From positions 1 through 14,548 of the forward strand of contig JAGFXQ010000094.1 in the NCBI GenBank assembly GCA_017861355.1: a DNA stretch of 14,548 nucleotides, given 5' to 3'. Below are positions 1 through 6,284 of this stretch, one piece after another (positions within the stretch are counted from its first letter, which is position 1; every line of letters starts with the position of its first letter). Source of the DNA: Bacillota bacterium (GTDB lineage Bacteria > Bacillota > Clostridia > Lachnospirales > Lachnospiraceae). A program made the translations under genes and the position numbers. The notes under the pieces were generated by a model that was given only the letters and a program-made list of their open reading frames with translations, was not told the origin of the DNA and did no database searches.

Positions 1-91
1 TACTGGGTGTTTCCTCTTTTTTGGTGCCACAACCTGTTACTAAAGTCATAACAAGCATGCACGCAAGAATTAAAGCAATTAAACGTTTCAT
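1..91 (-). CDS. Lipoprotein, N-terminal fragment (runs off the left edge)
   Basis: Only the first 30 codons lie in the window. The ATG is at 91-89 and is preceded by GGAGGG (98-103) with a 6-nt spacer. The peptide begins MKRLIALILACMLVMTL and continues VTGCGTKKEETPS. It has two basic residues, a hydrophobic stretch and then a lipobox (V-T-G-C, Cys21), the hallmark of a secreted lipoprotein that signal peptidase II cleaves and anchors to the membrane. The Gly/Thr/Lys/Glu-rich stretch after the Cys is a typical flexible linker. Many such proteins are ABC solute-binding proteins, but nothing of the mature domain is visible, so the substrate and family stay unknown. It is divergent from the rsmH paralogue, with 642 bp between them. 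Confidence 0.85.
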   Translation of the reverse strand, partial: MKRLIALILACMLVMTLVTGCGTKKEETPS

Positions 92-327
92 GAATATCCC
101 TCCTCTAATTTTGTAAATTATAAACATTTACATCAAAATTATATATAATATTTTCGTCATATGCACCATTTTTGTTGCTATCTTATTATAAATTATTGCT
201 CTGTTTCCTATTTTTTTGTGTATTATATATATATTTCTAAATTGCCCCAAATGAAATATGGTGGTATTTTTGACAATAAATTGTTATCCCGAGGCAATTT
301 TTAGGATTTTAGATAACGATTAAGTTG

Positions 328-348
328 CGATAAACACTGGGTTTATCG
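328..348 (+). other. Small stem-loop in the intergenic region
   Basis: CGATAAAC (328-335) and GTTTATCG (341-348) form a perfect 8-bp stem around the loop ACTGG. A second, partly overlapping inverted repeat pairs ATAACGAT (313-320) with ATCGTTAT (345-352), so two mutually exclusive hairpins are possible. On the plus strand a T-rich stretch (TTATTATTTT) follows, which resembles a weak rho-independent terminator, but no plus-strand gene lies upstream inside the window. The function is unknown. Confidence 0.35.
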
Positions 349-435
349 TTATTATTTTGTCACCGAATTATATCATGTAGCTTTTTACCTCCACATTGTT
401 GGTAAAAATAGACATATTTTCAGTCCAAGCTTCAC

Positions 436-449
436 AAAAGTCGACTTTT
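436..449. promoter_or_regulatory. 14-bp perfect palindrome, possible protein-binding site
   Basis: AAAAGTCGACTTTT is a perfect dyad with no central spacer, lying about 100 bp upstream of the putative rsmH-like promoter. Perfect palindromes of this size can be operators for dimeric regulators, but in AT-rich DNA a short one can arise by chance. No second copy was noticed in the window. Confidence 0.25.
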
Positions 450-546
450 CTGAACAATAATAATATTTTCTCCAATACAAATACATTCTATTCTATAATA
501 AAAATCTCCATTTGATTCAAATAAAACCATCGTTTGCTTTTATAGA

Positions 547-580
547 TTGAATTTGATATTATATATTCTATAACTATAAA
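547..580 (+). promoter_or_regulatory. Putative sigma-A promoter(s) of the rsmH-like gene
   Basis: Two overlapping candidates fit. One is TTGAAT (547-552) with TATAAC (569-574) and a 16-bp spacer. The other is TTGATA (553-558) with TATAAA (575-580), also with a 16-bp spacer. Either would start transcription near 581-588, just inside the palindromic element, so the element's hairpin would form the first part of the leader RNA. The second -10 lies inside the left direct repeat flanking that element. Confidence 0.45.
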
Positions 581-709
581 GATTAAAGTGTCAAAAGCAC
601 CTTTGGTGCTTTCCTGCTGCAAGATATTGTTATTGTAAGTTTACTTACAATAACAATATCTTGTAGTAGGAAGCGTGCACAGCACCTTTTGACACTTTAA
701 TCTATAAAG
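574..709. mobile_element. MITE-like palindromic insertion (582-701) with 8-bp target duplication
   Basis: Positions 582-701 are symmetric about 641/642 (position x pairs with 1283-x). The outer arms 581-597 and 686-702 match perfectly over 17 bp. The inner arms 611-640 and 643-672 pair over 30 positions with only two G-T wobbles, leaving a 2-nt apical loop. Between them lie unmatched 13-nt segments; the left one is part of its own hairpin, AAAGCACC-TTT-GGTGCTTT (594-612), and the right one contains GTGC-ACA-GCAC (675-685). The exact 8-bp direct repeat CTATAAAG flanks the symmetric part on both sides (574-581 and 702-709), as a target-site duplication would. No transposase is encoded. An 8-bp duplication occurs in several IS families (IS256, IS6, ISL3, IS66); which one mobilised it is unknown. 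No T-run follows the right arm, so it is not a standard terminator. Confidence 0.7.
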
Positions 710-733
710 GAAGTAATGAAAAAGGCGGAATGA

Positions 734-1786
734 ATGATGGATAATCAAGAACAAAAGCATCAGCGACGTGTTCGCTATCAGGGTACTCATCCCAAAGCTT
801 TTAAAGATAAATACAAAGAATTACAACCGGAGAAATATTCTGATACAGTAGCAAAGGTAATACAAAAGGGGAATACTCCGGCAGGTATGCATCGTTCTAT
901 CTGTGTGAAGGAAATATTAGAATTTCTGCAAATCACTCCCGGACAAACCGGATTAGATGCTACCTTAGGATACGGCGGCCATACTCTTGAGATGTTAAAA
1001 TGCTTGCAATCGGAAGGCCATTTGTATGCTACTGATGTAGACTCGATTGAATTGCCACGCACCAGGGAACGTCTGGCGGACTTAGGTTATGGTCCGGAGA
1101 TATTGACAATTAAGCATATGAACTTTTCAGAAATAGATCAAATCATCCCAGAATCGGGTTTGTTGGATTTTGTACTGGCGGATCTTGGGGTCTCGTCAAT
1201 GCAGATCGATAATCCGGACCGCGGATTTTCATATAAGACAGAAGGACCACTGGACTTACGATTGAATCCAAATAAGGGTATCTCTGCCGCAGAACGATTA
1301 AAAACCATTACTCTGGACGAACTGCAAGGTATGTTGCTGGAAAATGCGGACGAGCCCCACGCCACAGAAATTGCACGTGCAATCATCAACCATATCAAAA
1401 GAGGAAAAGAGCTTACTACCACCTCTCAATTGCAGCAAGTGATTACCGATGCTCTTAGATTCGTCCCCGAAAAAGAAAGAACGGAGCAAATCAAAAAAGC
1501 CTGTCAACGTAGTTTTCAGGCTTTAAGAATTGATGTTAACAATGAATTTGAAGTGCTGTATGATTTTTTAGAAAAGCTTCCTTCCTGTTTGGCTTCAGGC
1601 GGACGTGTTGCTATCCTCTCCTTTCATTCCGGAGAGGACCGACTTGTTAAAAAATCGTTTCAGCGTCTCTATCGCGAAGGTGTCTACCGAGAGATTGCTC
1701 CAGATTCTATTCGACCTTCCATGGAAGAATGTAATACGAACAGTAGAGCCCGTTCTGCGAAGTTACGTTGGGCAATCAAAGCATAA
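734..1786 (+). CDS. rsmH: RsmH-like 16S rRNA (cytosine-1402-N4) methyltransferase, probable second copy
   Basis: The 350-aa protein carries the RsmH/MraW signature along its length: SAM-binding DATLGYGGHT (75-84), ADLGVSSMQID (149-159), DRGFSY (162-167), PLDLRL (172-177), FQALRIDVN (261-269), SFHSGEDR (296-303) and NSRARSAKLR (336-345). RsmH methylates N4 of C1402 in the 16S rRNA decoding centre using S-adenosylmethionine. It differs from the usual dcw-cluster copy in three ways. It is about 40 residues longer at the basic N-terminus. Its N-terminal motif, normally H-x-P-V-L, reads GMHRSI (51-56). It has Gly where FHSLEDR has Leu. No cell-division genes are nearby, so a paralogue (often called rsmH2 in Clostridia) is likely. 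AAGGCGG (722-728) precedes two adjacent ATGs at 734 and 737; 737 has the better 8-nt spacing. The leader carries the palindromic insertion. Confidence 0.9.
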   Translation: MMDNQEQKHQRRVRYQGTHPKAFKDKYKELQPEKYSDTVAKVIQKGNTPAGMHRSICVKEILEFLQITPGQTGLDATLGYGGHTLEMLKCLQSEGHLYATDVDSIELPRTRERLADLGYGPEILTIKHMNFSEIDQIIPESGLLDFVLADLGVSSMQIDNPDRGFSYKTEGPLDLRLNPNKGISAAERLKTITLDELQGMLLENADEPHATEIARAIINHIKRGKELTTTSQLQQVITDALRFVPEKERTEQIKKACQRSFQALRIDVNNEFEVLYDFLEKLPSCLASGGRVAILSFHSGEDRLVKKSFQRLYREGVYREIAPDSIRPSMEECNTNSRARSAKLRWAIKA

Positions 1787-1805
1787 TTTAACGATATTTG
1801 ATTGC
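1772..1805. terminator. Inverted repeat spanning the convergent gene ends
   Basis: GCAATCAAA (1772-1780) and TTTGATTGC (1797-1805) form a perfect 9-bp stem whose 16-nt loop contains both stop codons of the convergent rsmH-like and DUF1456 genes, which are 1 nt apart. It could act as a weak bidirectional terminator, but neither side has a run of T, so that role is uncertain. Each arm encodes the tripeptide AIK at the C-terminus of its own protein, so the symmetry may be partly coincidental. Confidence 0.3.
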
Positions 1806-2309
1806 TAAACCTTTCAAGAAATGTCGGATATACCGGTCACCACATTCCTTGTAGTTTCGCTGCCCCTCTCTTCTTAATAATGCACTTAATTCACCGTTAG
1901 AAAGATTAACCTCGGTAATTTTAAAGATTTCAAGCATATCTTCACCGGTAAGTGACAACGCAATTTTTAATTTCTTTAACAACACATTATTGACTGCTTT
2001 GTTATCTTTGATCAGATATGCTTGTTTTTCCGGCTCTCCGGGCTGGGGTTCCTGTTTTCCGCGTTTGAATGTAATAAATCCATTCAAAAAGGATTCTAAC
2101 ATATAATTATTACACCGTTTCATATCATCGGCTGCAACGAATTCCTCTTCTTCCGAGATTGGATTCATTGTATTCTTTGGCTTCAGTAACATTCTTTGCA
2201 ATTCCTCTCTGGTTACCGATATTCCTCCAAGCTTAAAAATCTCAAGCATATCAATATCTTTGATATCCAGTGCATATCTTAATCTGATTAATATATCATT
2301 ATTATTCAT
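1788..2309 (-). CDS. DUF1456 (YehS-like) protein
   Basis: The 173-aa product is two copies of the DUF1456 unit. The first begins NNDILIRLRYALDIKDIDML and ends ESFLNGFITFKRGK. The second begins NNVLLKKLKIALSLTGEDML and ends RHFLKGLAIKYR after the family-typical KECGDRYIRHFL. This matches the layout of E. coli YehS. The first unit carries a longer acidic insert (EEEEFVAADD) than I remember for YehS. The family has no established biochemical role that I know of; it looks soluble and helical. The ATG at 2309 has GAGAGG (2318-2323) 8 nt upstream. It follows the P-II-like gene by 33 nt and may be the last gene of the long minus-strand unit, though no clear terminator follows. Confidence 0.88.
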   Translation of the reverse strand: MNNNDILIRLRYALDIKDIDMLEIFKLGGISVTREELQRMLLKPKNTMNPISEEEEFVAADDMKRCNNYMLESFLNGFITFKRGKQEPQPGEPEKQAYLIKDNKAVNNVLLKKLKIALSLTGEDMLEIFKITEVNLSNGELSALLRREGQRNYKECGDRYIRHFLKGLAIKYR

Positions 2310-2342
2310 TTTATTTTCCTCTCAACCATATCTTATTTATTA

Positions 2343-3011
2343 CTATTTATATACTCCATATGTTTTGTTCACATCCTGAATGTAGATAATTCCTTTCCCG
2401 GGTGAATCAATTCCGATGTCCTTATTAATAGCCGATACAATAGCCTCAGTACTGTCCTGTTCTGACAGAATCAGCACAATTTCCTTCTCCGGTTCAATAT
2501 CCATTGCAAACACTCTACTCGTCTCATGTATTCCTGATCCTCTGGCATTCATTATGGTTCCACCTTTCGATCCGGCTTTGCCCGCAGCTGTAATGACATC
2601 CTCTGCTTTCCCCTTATCAACAATGATTGTAATCACCTGATACATCATTTCATCTTCACCTCTTTCACTGTTCATAGGTTCGCTTTTACATCCGCTTGTG
2701 CCTACAGTCTCATAGACTGATGTTGTAAATGCGATTCCATGATTTGGTTTATGGAACTTATATTCCTCATCCAGTCTATCCAATGCCCGATATGCTGTTT
2801 CCCGACCGGCCACCATATATAATACTTCTTTTCTAATATCAGAAAGGCCCAAGTAATCCCAGATTCGATGATTGGCAGTTCCCTTTGCTAATGTAAGCGT
2901 GCCGCCATGAATCCCTAAGCTTTTCGCTGTTTTCAGGACCTTACTGCCCATTCCGAAATTAACAATGATACAGATTAAATCTATCCCGGTAGTACCACTT
3001 TTATTTTCCAT
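2343..3011 (-). CDS. Tandem P-II (GlnB/GlnK)-like regulatory protein
   Basis: This is a 222-aa protein with two P-II-type domains joined by a hydrophilic linker. Domain 1 (about 7-105) starts DLICIIVNFGMGSKVLKTAK and contains HGGTLTLAKGT. Domain 2 (about 123-222) starts YQVITIIVDKGKAEDVITAA, contains GGTIMNARGSGIHE and ends GKGIIYIQDVNKTYG, the B-loop/C-terminal region of the fold. Neither domain has the Tyr-bearing T-loop of classical GlnB, so uridylylation is not expected. P-II proteins usually trimerise and bind ATP/ADP and effectors; a two-domain chain might build a different ring. I chose the ATG at 3011, which lies 11 nt after AGGAGG (3023-3028), over an in-frame TTG at 3020 that is only 2 nt from it. 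The start lies inside the end of the DUF1538 gene (11-nt overlap), so coupled translation and regulation of that membrane protein are likely. Confidence 0.85.
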   Translation of the reverse strand: MENKSGTTGIDLICIIVNFGMGSKVLKTAKSLGIHGGTLTLAKGTANHRIWDYLGLSDIRKEVLYMVAGRETAYRALDRLDEEYKFHKPNHGIAFTTSVYETVGTSGCKSEPMNSERGEDEMMYQVITIIVDKGKAEDVITAAGKAGSKGGTIMNARGSGIHETSRVFAMDIEPEKEIVLILSEQDSTEAIVSAINKDIGIDSPGKGIIYIQDVNKTYGVYK

Positions 3012-4491
3012 TGCTCTCAAGTCCTCCTTTTTTTGAGTTCAACTTAAAAATCAATCCTAATAGCTGTAAAGCAATTAATGGCGTCATCGCTACCATTGCT
3101 ATTACACCAAAACCATCAATCAATACATTAGCTCCCTCCACAGCTTCCGCTGCTCCCTGAGTATAGGCTAAAATAAACGTAGCAGTCATCGGTCCTGAAG
3201 CAACTCCTCCGGAATCAAAGGCAATACCGACGAACAACTTGGGAACCACATAGCTTAATGCAATTGATATCAGGTATCCGGGAAGAAGATATTGCCATAG
3301 CTGAAGCTCAGGTATCAGTATTCTGATTACGGATAATGCGACCGCTATTCCGACTCCTATGGTCAGCGTAAGCATAACAACACTTCTTTTTACATATCCA
3401 CTGGTAACCTCTTCAATCTGATGTGTCAATACATATACCGCCGGTTCAGCAAGAATCGTAACTACACCTAATATAAATCCTACAATAATAACATATAATT
3501 TATTGCTATTGGAAGCAATTTTAAATCCAACGACACTACCTACATCCATGAACCCTGCATTTACTCCAACTAGGAAAATTACCAGTCCGATCAATGTTAG
3601 CAATATACCGAATATAATCCTGCTTACTTCTCGCTTTGACAGTTTGAACGATATCCGCTGAAAGATGATAAACAAAATCAGAATCGGAAGTAAGGCAATC
3701 ACAATCTCGGGTCCTATCTTAATAAATTCATGAACAAATGCTGTAGTAATAGTGTCGGAGGTCTCTGCTGTCTCCAAACTTCCGGTTATCTTATCTGTTT
3801 TTGATAAGATGCTCATCAGCATAACTGCCAGGATTGCTCCCGTGGAGGCTATGGCAACAAGACCAAAGCTGTCTTTTTCGGAAGCTTTACTATCCTTCTT
3901 CAGCTTGGACACACCTATCGCCAAGGATAAGATAAAAGGAACTGTTAATGCTCCGGTAGTTGCACCGGACGCATCAAAGGAAATAGCGAGAAACTCCCGT
4001 GAAGTAAAGCATGCCAGAACGAAAATAATAAAATAAATAATAGTCAATATACGATACAGTGGAAAGTTGTATACAATTCTTCCAAGACCAATGGCTAATA
4101 AAACCGAGATGCCGATGGAAACCACCACAACGATGCTTCCCTTCGAGATCAATCCGGATGAAACTGCATCCACTTGAGCAGCCAGAATATGAAGGTCAGG
4201 CTCTGCCACCGAGACAAAAAAGCCCAGTATAAGACCCACGACTGCTACAATCCAGATTCTATTTGTTTTCGCCAGGGTTCCACCCATATGGTTACCGATT
4301 GGAGTAATTCCCAAATCAACTCCGACTAAAAAGATGGTTAGGCCAAAAACAATAAATATCACTCCGATAAGAAATCGAATCAATAACGGCAGTTCTAACG
4401 GCGTTAACGTAAAATTTAGAATTAACACAATTATTGTTATAGGAAGTACGGAAAATAACACCTCTTTAAATTTTTCATAGAATACACTCAA
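3001..4491 (-). CDS. DUF1538 membrane protein with two fused repeats, probable transporter
   Basis: The 496-aa protein is strongly hydrophobic, with about a dozen membrane segments. It is built from two copies of the DUF1538 unit: repeat 1 about 40-215 and repeat 2 about 290-470. Matching marks are FLVGVDLG (54-61) and FLVGVNAG (306-313), AEPDL (96-100) and AEPAV (348-352), and FDASGATTGALT (172-183) and FDSGGVASGPMT (425-436). The conserved acidic residue in the AEP motif inside the membrane suggests ion coupling. From memory, DUF1538 proteins of a halophile (UmpAB) were reported to give Na+(K+)/H+ antiport; I could not verify this, and the substrate here is unknown. The start is TTG at 4491, chosen because AAAGGAG (4499-4505) sits exactly 7 nt upstream. 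The downstream P-II-like gene overlaps its end, suggesting control by a nucleotide or small-molecule sensor. It lies 44 nt after the second ABC gene. Confidence 0.87.
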   Translation of the reverse strand: MSVFYEKFKEVLFSVLPITIIVLILNFTLTPLELPLLIRFLIGVIFIVFGLTIFLVGVDLGITPIGNHMGGTLAKTNRIWIVAVVGLILGFFVSVAEPDLHILAAQVDAVSSGLISKGSIVVVVSIGISVLLAIGLGRIVYNFPLYRILTIIYFIIFVLACFTSREFLAISFDASGATTGALTVPFILSLAIGVSKLKKDSKASEKDSFGLVAIASTGAILAVMLMSILSKTDKITGSLETAETSDTITTAFVHEFIKIGPEIVIALLPILILFIIFQRISFKLSKREVSRIIFGILLTLIGLVIFLVGVNAGFMDVGSVVGFKIASNSNKLYVIIVGFILGVVTILAEPAVYVLTHQIEEVTSGYVKRSVVMLTLTIGVGIAVALSVIRILIPELQLWQYLLPGYLISIALSYVVPKLFVGIAFDSGGVASGPMTATFILAYTQGAAEAVEGANVLIDGFGVIAMVAMTPLIALQLLGLIFKLNSKKGGLESNGK

Positions 4492-4516
4492 ATAATTTCT
4501 CCTTTCTTAACTAGAT

Positions 4517-4528
4517 CTGTATTTACAG
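4517..4528. other. Short dyad between the ABC and DUF1538 genes
   Basis: CTGTA-TT-TACAG is a 12-nt perfect dyad within the 44-nt gap upstream of the DUF1538 TTG start. It might be a regulator site or an mRNA feature, but it is short and has no visible promoter around it. Confidence 0.2.
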
Positions 4529-4535
4529 TACAACA

Positions 4536-6284
4536 TTAATGACTCCACGTAAGTCTTTCCAACGCAAGATGGCTACGATACCAATCATCCTGTTGTAAAA
4601 GTGTCTCCGGAGAACCGGTACTTTTCACTCTCCCATTCTCTAAGATAACGACCGTATCACTGGCGATGATAGAGGATAAACGATGCGAGATTGAAAGTAT
4701 CGTGTGTGCGCTGCTTGCCTTCTGCAATACTGTGATAATCTTCTCTTCCGTGATCGAATCCAGATTTGCTGTAATCTCATCCAGCAGCAGAATCGGCGGG
4801 TTGGTTACTATTGCTCTTGCTATGGCAAGTAACTGCTTTTGCCCATGGGAGAAGAAGGTATCATTGATTACAGGTGTGTCATAGCTCATCTCAAGGGCTG
4901 TGATATAATCTGTCATTCCCACAAAGTCCAGAGCTTGTTCAATATGCTCTTTTGTAATACTATCATCCTGCAGGCTGATCTGCTCTGCAATCGTGCCTTT
5001 GATCACATGAAAACTTTGATCGACATAACCGAATATCTTACGTTTCTCACTATTTGGTATATCATAAACATCGATACCATTGATGGTAATACAGCCTTCG
5101 GTAGGCCTTTGTAAACCCATAATCAGTTTGAATAATGTGGATTTTCCTACTCCGGTCCTGCCGACAAAGGTTACCTTTTCCAGTGGACTTATTCGGAGAG
5201 AGATGTTTTGCAACACATCCGTTCCCGCCTCATAATGAAAGGATACCTCATGAAATTCAAGTTTTACTTCTTCACGGCTTGTAATAATACGGTCCGCCTT
5301 CAACTCCATATCCTTCCTTTGATCCTCTGCTTCGCTATAGAAGTCGTTCACACGACGAATACCTGATATTGCCTGTTGAATATTCTGAAGCTCCATACCA
5401 AGATTTTCGATTGGCGCAAATAAGTTTGAGATCAGATCAATGGATGCAGCCACCATACCAAGAGTGATTCCCAAAAAGCCCAGCTGCTTCGATGATAATA
5501 TGACGATTACACCGATTACTATAGCACGAAGAATCTGAATGATTGGAGAAAATACAGAATCATAAAAATTCACCTTTTCAACGGTTCGATAGTTCTCCAA
5601 TAGATGTTCTGTATATTTTTGCTCCATATAGTGTTCTTTACTGAAGGACTTGATCATTCGTGCATTTTTTAAGCTTTCACCAATATGATTGTTCACCTTC
5701 CCAACCAGTATTCTATTTTCTATCTGTGCTTTCAACATTCTCTTCTGGAACATCCTCGTTATCACAAAGATGATCGGAATCATGAATAACGTGATACCGC
5801 CAAGCCTTGCACTAAAGATCCAGATGGATACTATGATTCCGATAACCTTTAAGCAATCGATCATCATTCCCACAATACCGCTGGTAAACAGAGAATTGAT
5901 CACATCGACATCGTTGGTAAATCTGGAGACAACCGAACCGGACCCATTCGCAGAGAAGAATGACATTGTAACCTTCTCCAGCTTTGTCATCATTTCTGAA
6001 CGGATTTCCTTCGTAATCTTCTGACCAATCACGGTCAGTACCGCTTCCTTCAGAAAATCAAAGATGCCAAGAAATAATATCGCACTGATATATGCAAGTG
6101 CCAGATTCAGCAAGCCCTTGTTGCTCTTAGGCACTAGATTTTGATCAAAAACAAGCTTCAAAATCTGGGGCGGAACCAGGCTGATTATCACAGAGCCGAG
6201 AATAACGATGATCAACCCAACGCATGGTACCATATTTCGCTTCAACACTTTGAACATCGACTTCATTACCAAATTATGCTCCAT
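4536..6284 (-). CDS. ABC exporter half-transporter, subunit 2 (catalytic Walker B, altered signature)
   Basis: The 582-aa chain has a six-helix type I exporter membrane domain (about 10-320) followed by a nucleotide-binding domain. Walker A is GRTGVGKST (375-383), the Q-loop Gln lies in YVDQSF (about 423), Walker B is ILLLDE with the catalytic Glu (498-503), and the H-loop His is in SISHRL (534). The signature motif, usually LSGGQ, reads FSHGQ (478-482). With the other half, encoded just upstream, this gives one competent ATP site (these Walker motifs plus the partner's LSGGQ) and one degenerate site. Start: the ATG at 6284 lies 8 nt after AAGGCGG (6293-6299); ATGs further upstream have poor spacing. 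The gene overlaps the end of subunit 1 by 11 nt. Substrate unknown; lipids, peptides or drugs are usual for the family. Confidence 0.93.
   Translation of the reverse strand: MEHNLVMKSMFKVLKRNMVPCVGLIIVILGSVIISLVPPQILKLVFDQNLVPKSNKGLLNLALAYISAILFLGIFDFLKEAVLTVIGQKITKEIRSEMMTKLEKVTMSFFSANGSGSVVSRFTNDVDVINSLFTSGIVGMMIDCLKVIGIIVSIWIFSARLGGITLFMIPIIFVITRMFQKRMLKAQIENRILVGKVNNHIGESLKNARMIKSFSKEHYMEQKYTEHLLENYRTVEKVNFYDSVFSPIIQILRAIVIGVIVILSSKQLGFLGITLGMVAASIDLISNLFAPIENLGMELQNIQQAISGIRRVNDFYSEAEDQRKDMELKADRIITSREEVKLEFHEVSFHYEAGTDVLQNISLRISPLEKVTFVGRTGVGKSTLFKLIMGLQRPTEGCITINGIDVYDIPNSEKRKIFGYVDQSFHVIKGTIAEQISLQDDSITKEHIEQALDFVGMTDYITALEMSYDTPVINDTFFSHGQKQLLAIARAIVTNPPILLLDEITANLDSITEEKIITVLQKASSAHTILSISHRLSSIIASDTVVILENGRVKSTGSPETLLQQDDWYRSHLALERLTWSH

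Larger units (their letters stand above)
92..546. other. AT-rich non-coding region with small dyads
   Basis: This is the left part of the 642-bp gap between the divergent lipoprotein and rsmH-like genes. I see no reading frame with a credible ribosome binding site. On the minus strand there are TATAAT hexamers at 117-122, 138-143 and 185-190, but none has a convincing -35 at 16-18 bp, so the lipoprotein promoter cannot be fixed. Two small symmetric elements (328-348 and 436-449) are listed separately. The remainder is simple AT-rich sequence. Confidence 0.6.

Noticed and set aside
581..702. Interpretation of the long palindrome as a rho-independent terminator or attenuator
   Set aside because: No T-run follows either arm, and the exact 8-bp direct repeats point to insertion instead. 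An effect on translation is still possible.
3012..3020. TTG at 3020 as the start of the P-II-like protein
   Set aside because: It lies only 2 nt from the AGGAGG; the ATG at 3011 fits better and loses no conserved residues.
5689..6024. Plus-strand 111-aa reading frame opposite the second ABC subunit
   Set aside because: It is antisense to a clearly conserved gene, with no ribosome binding site or family signature.
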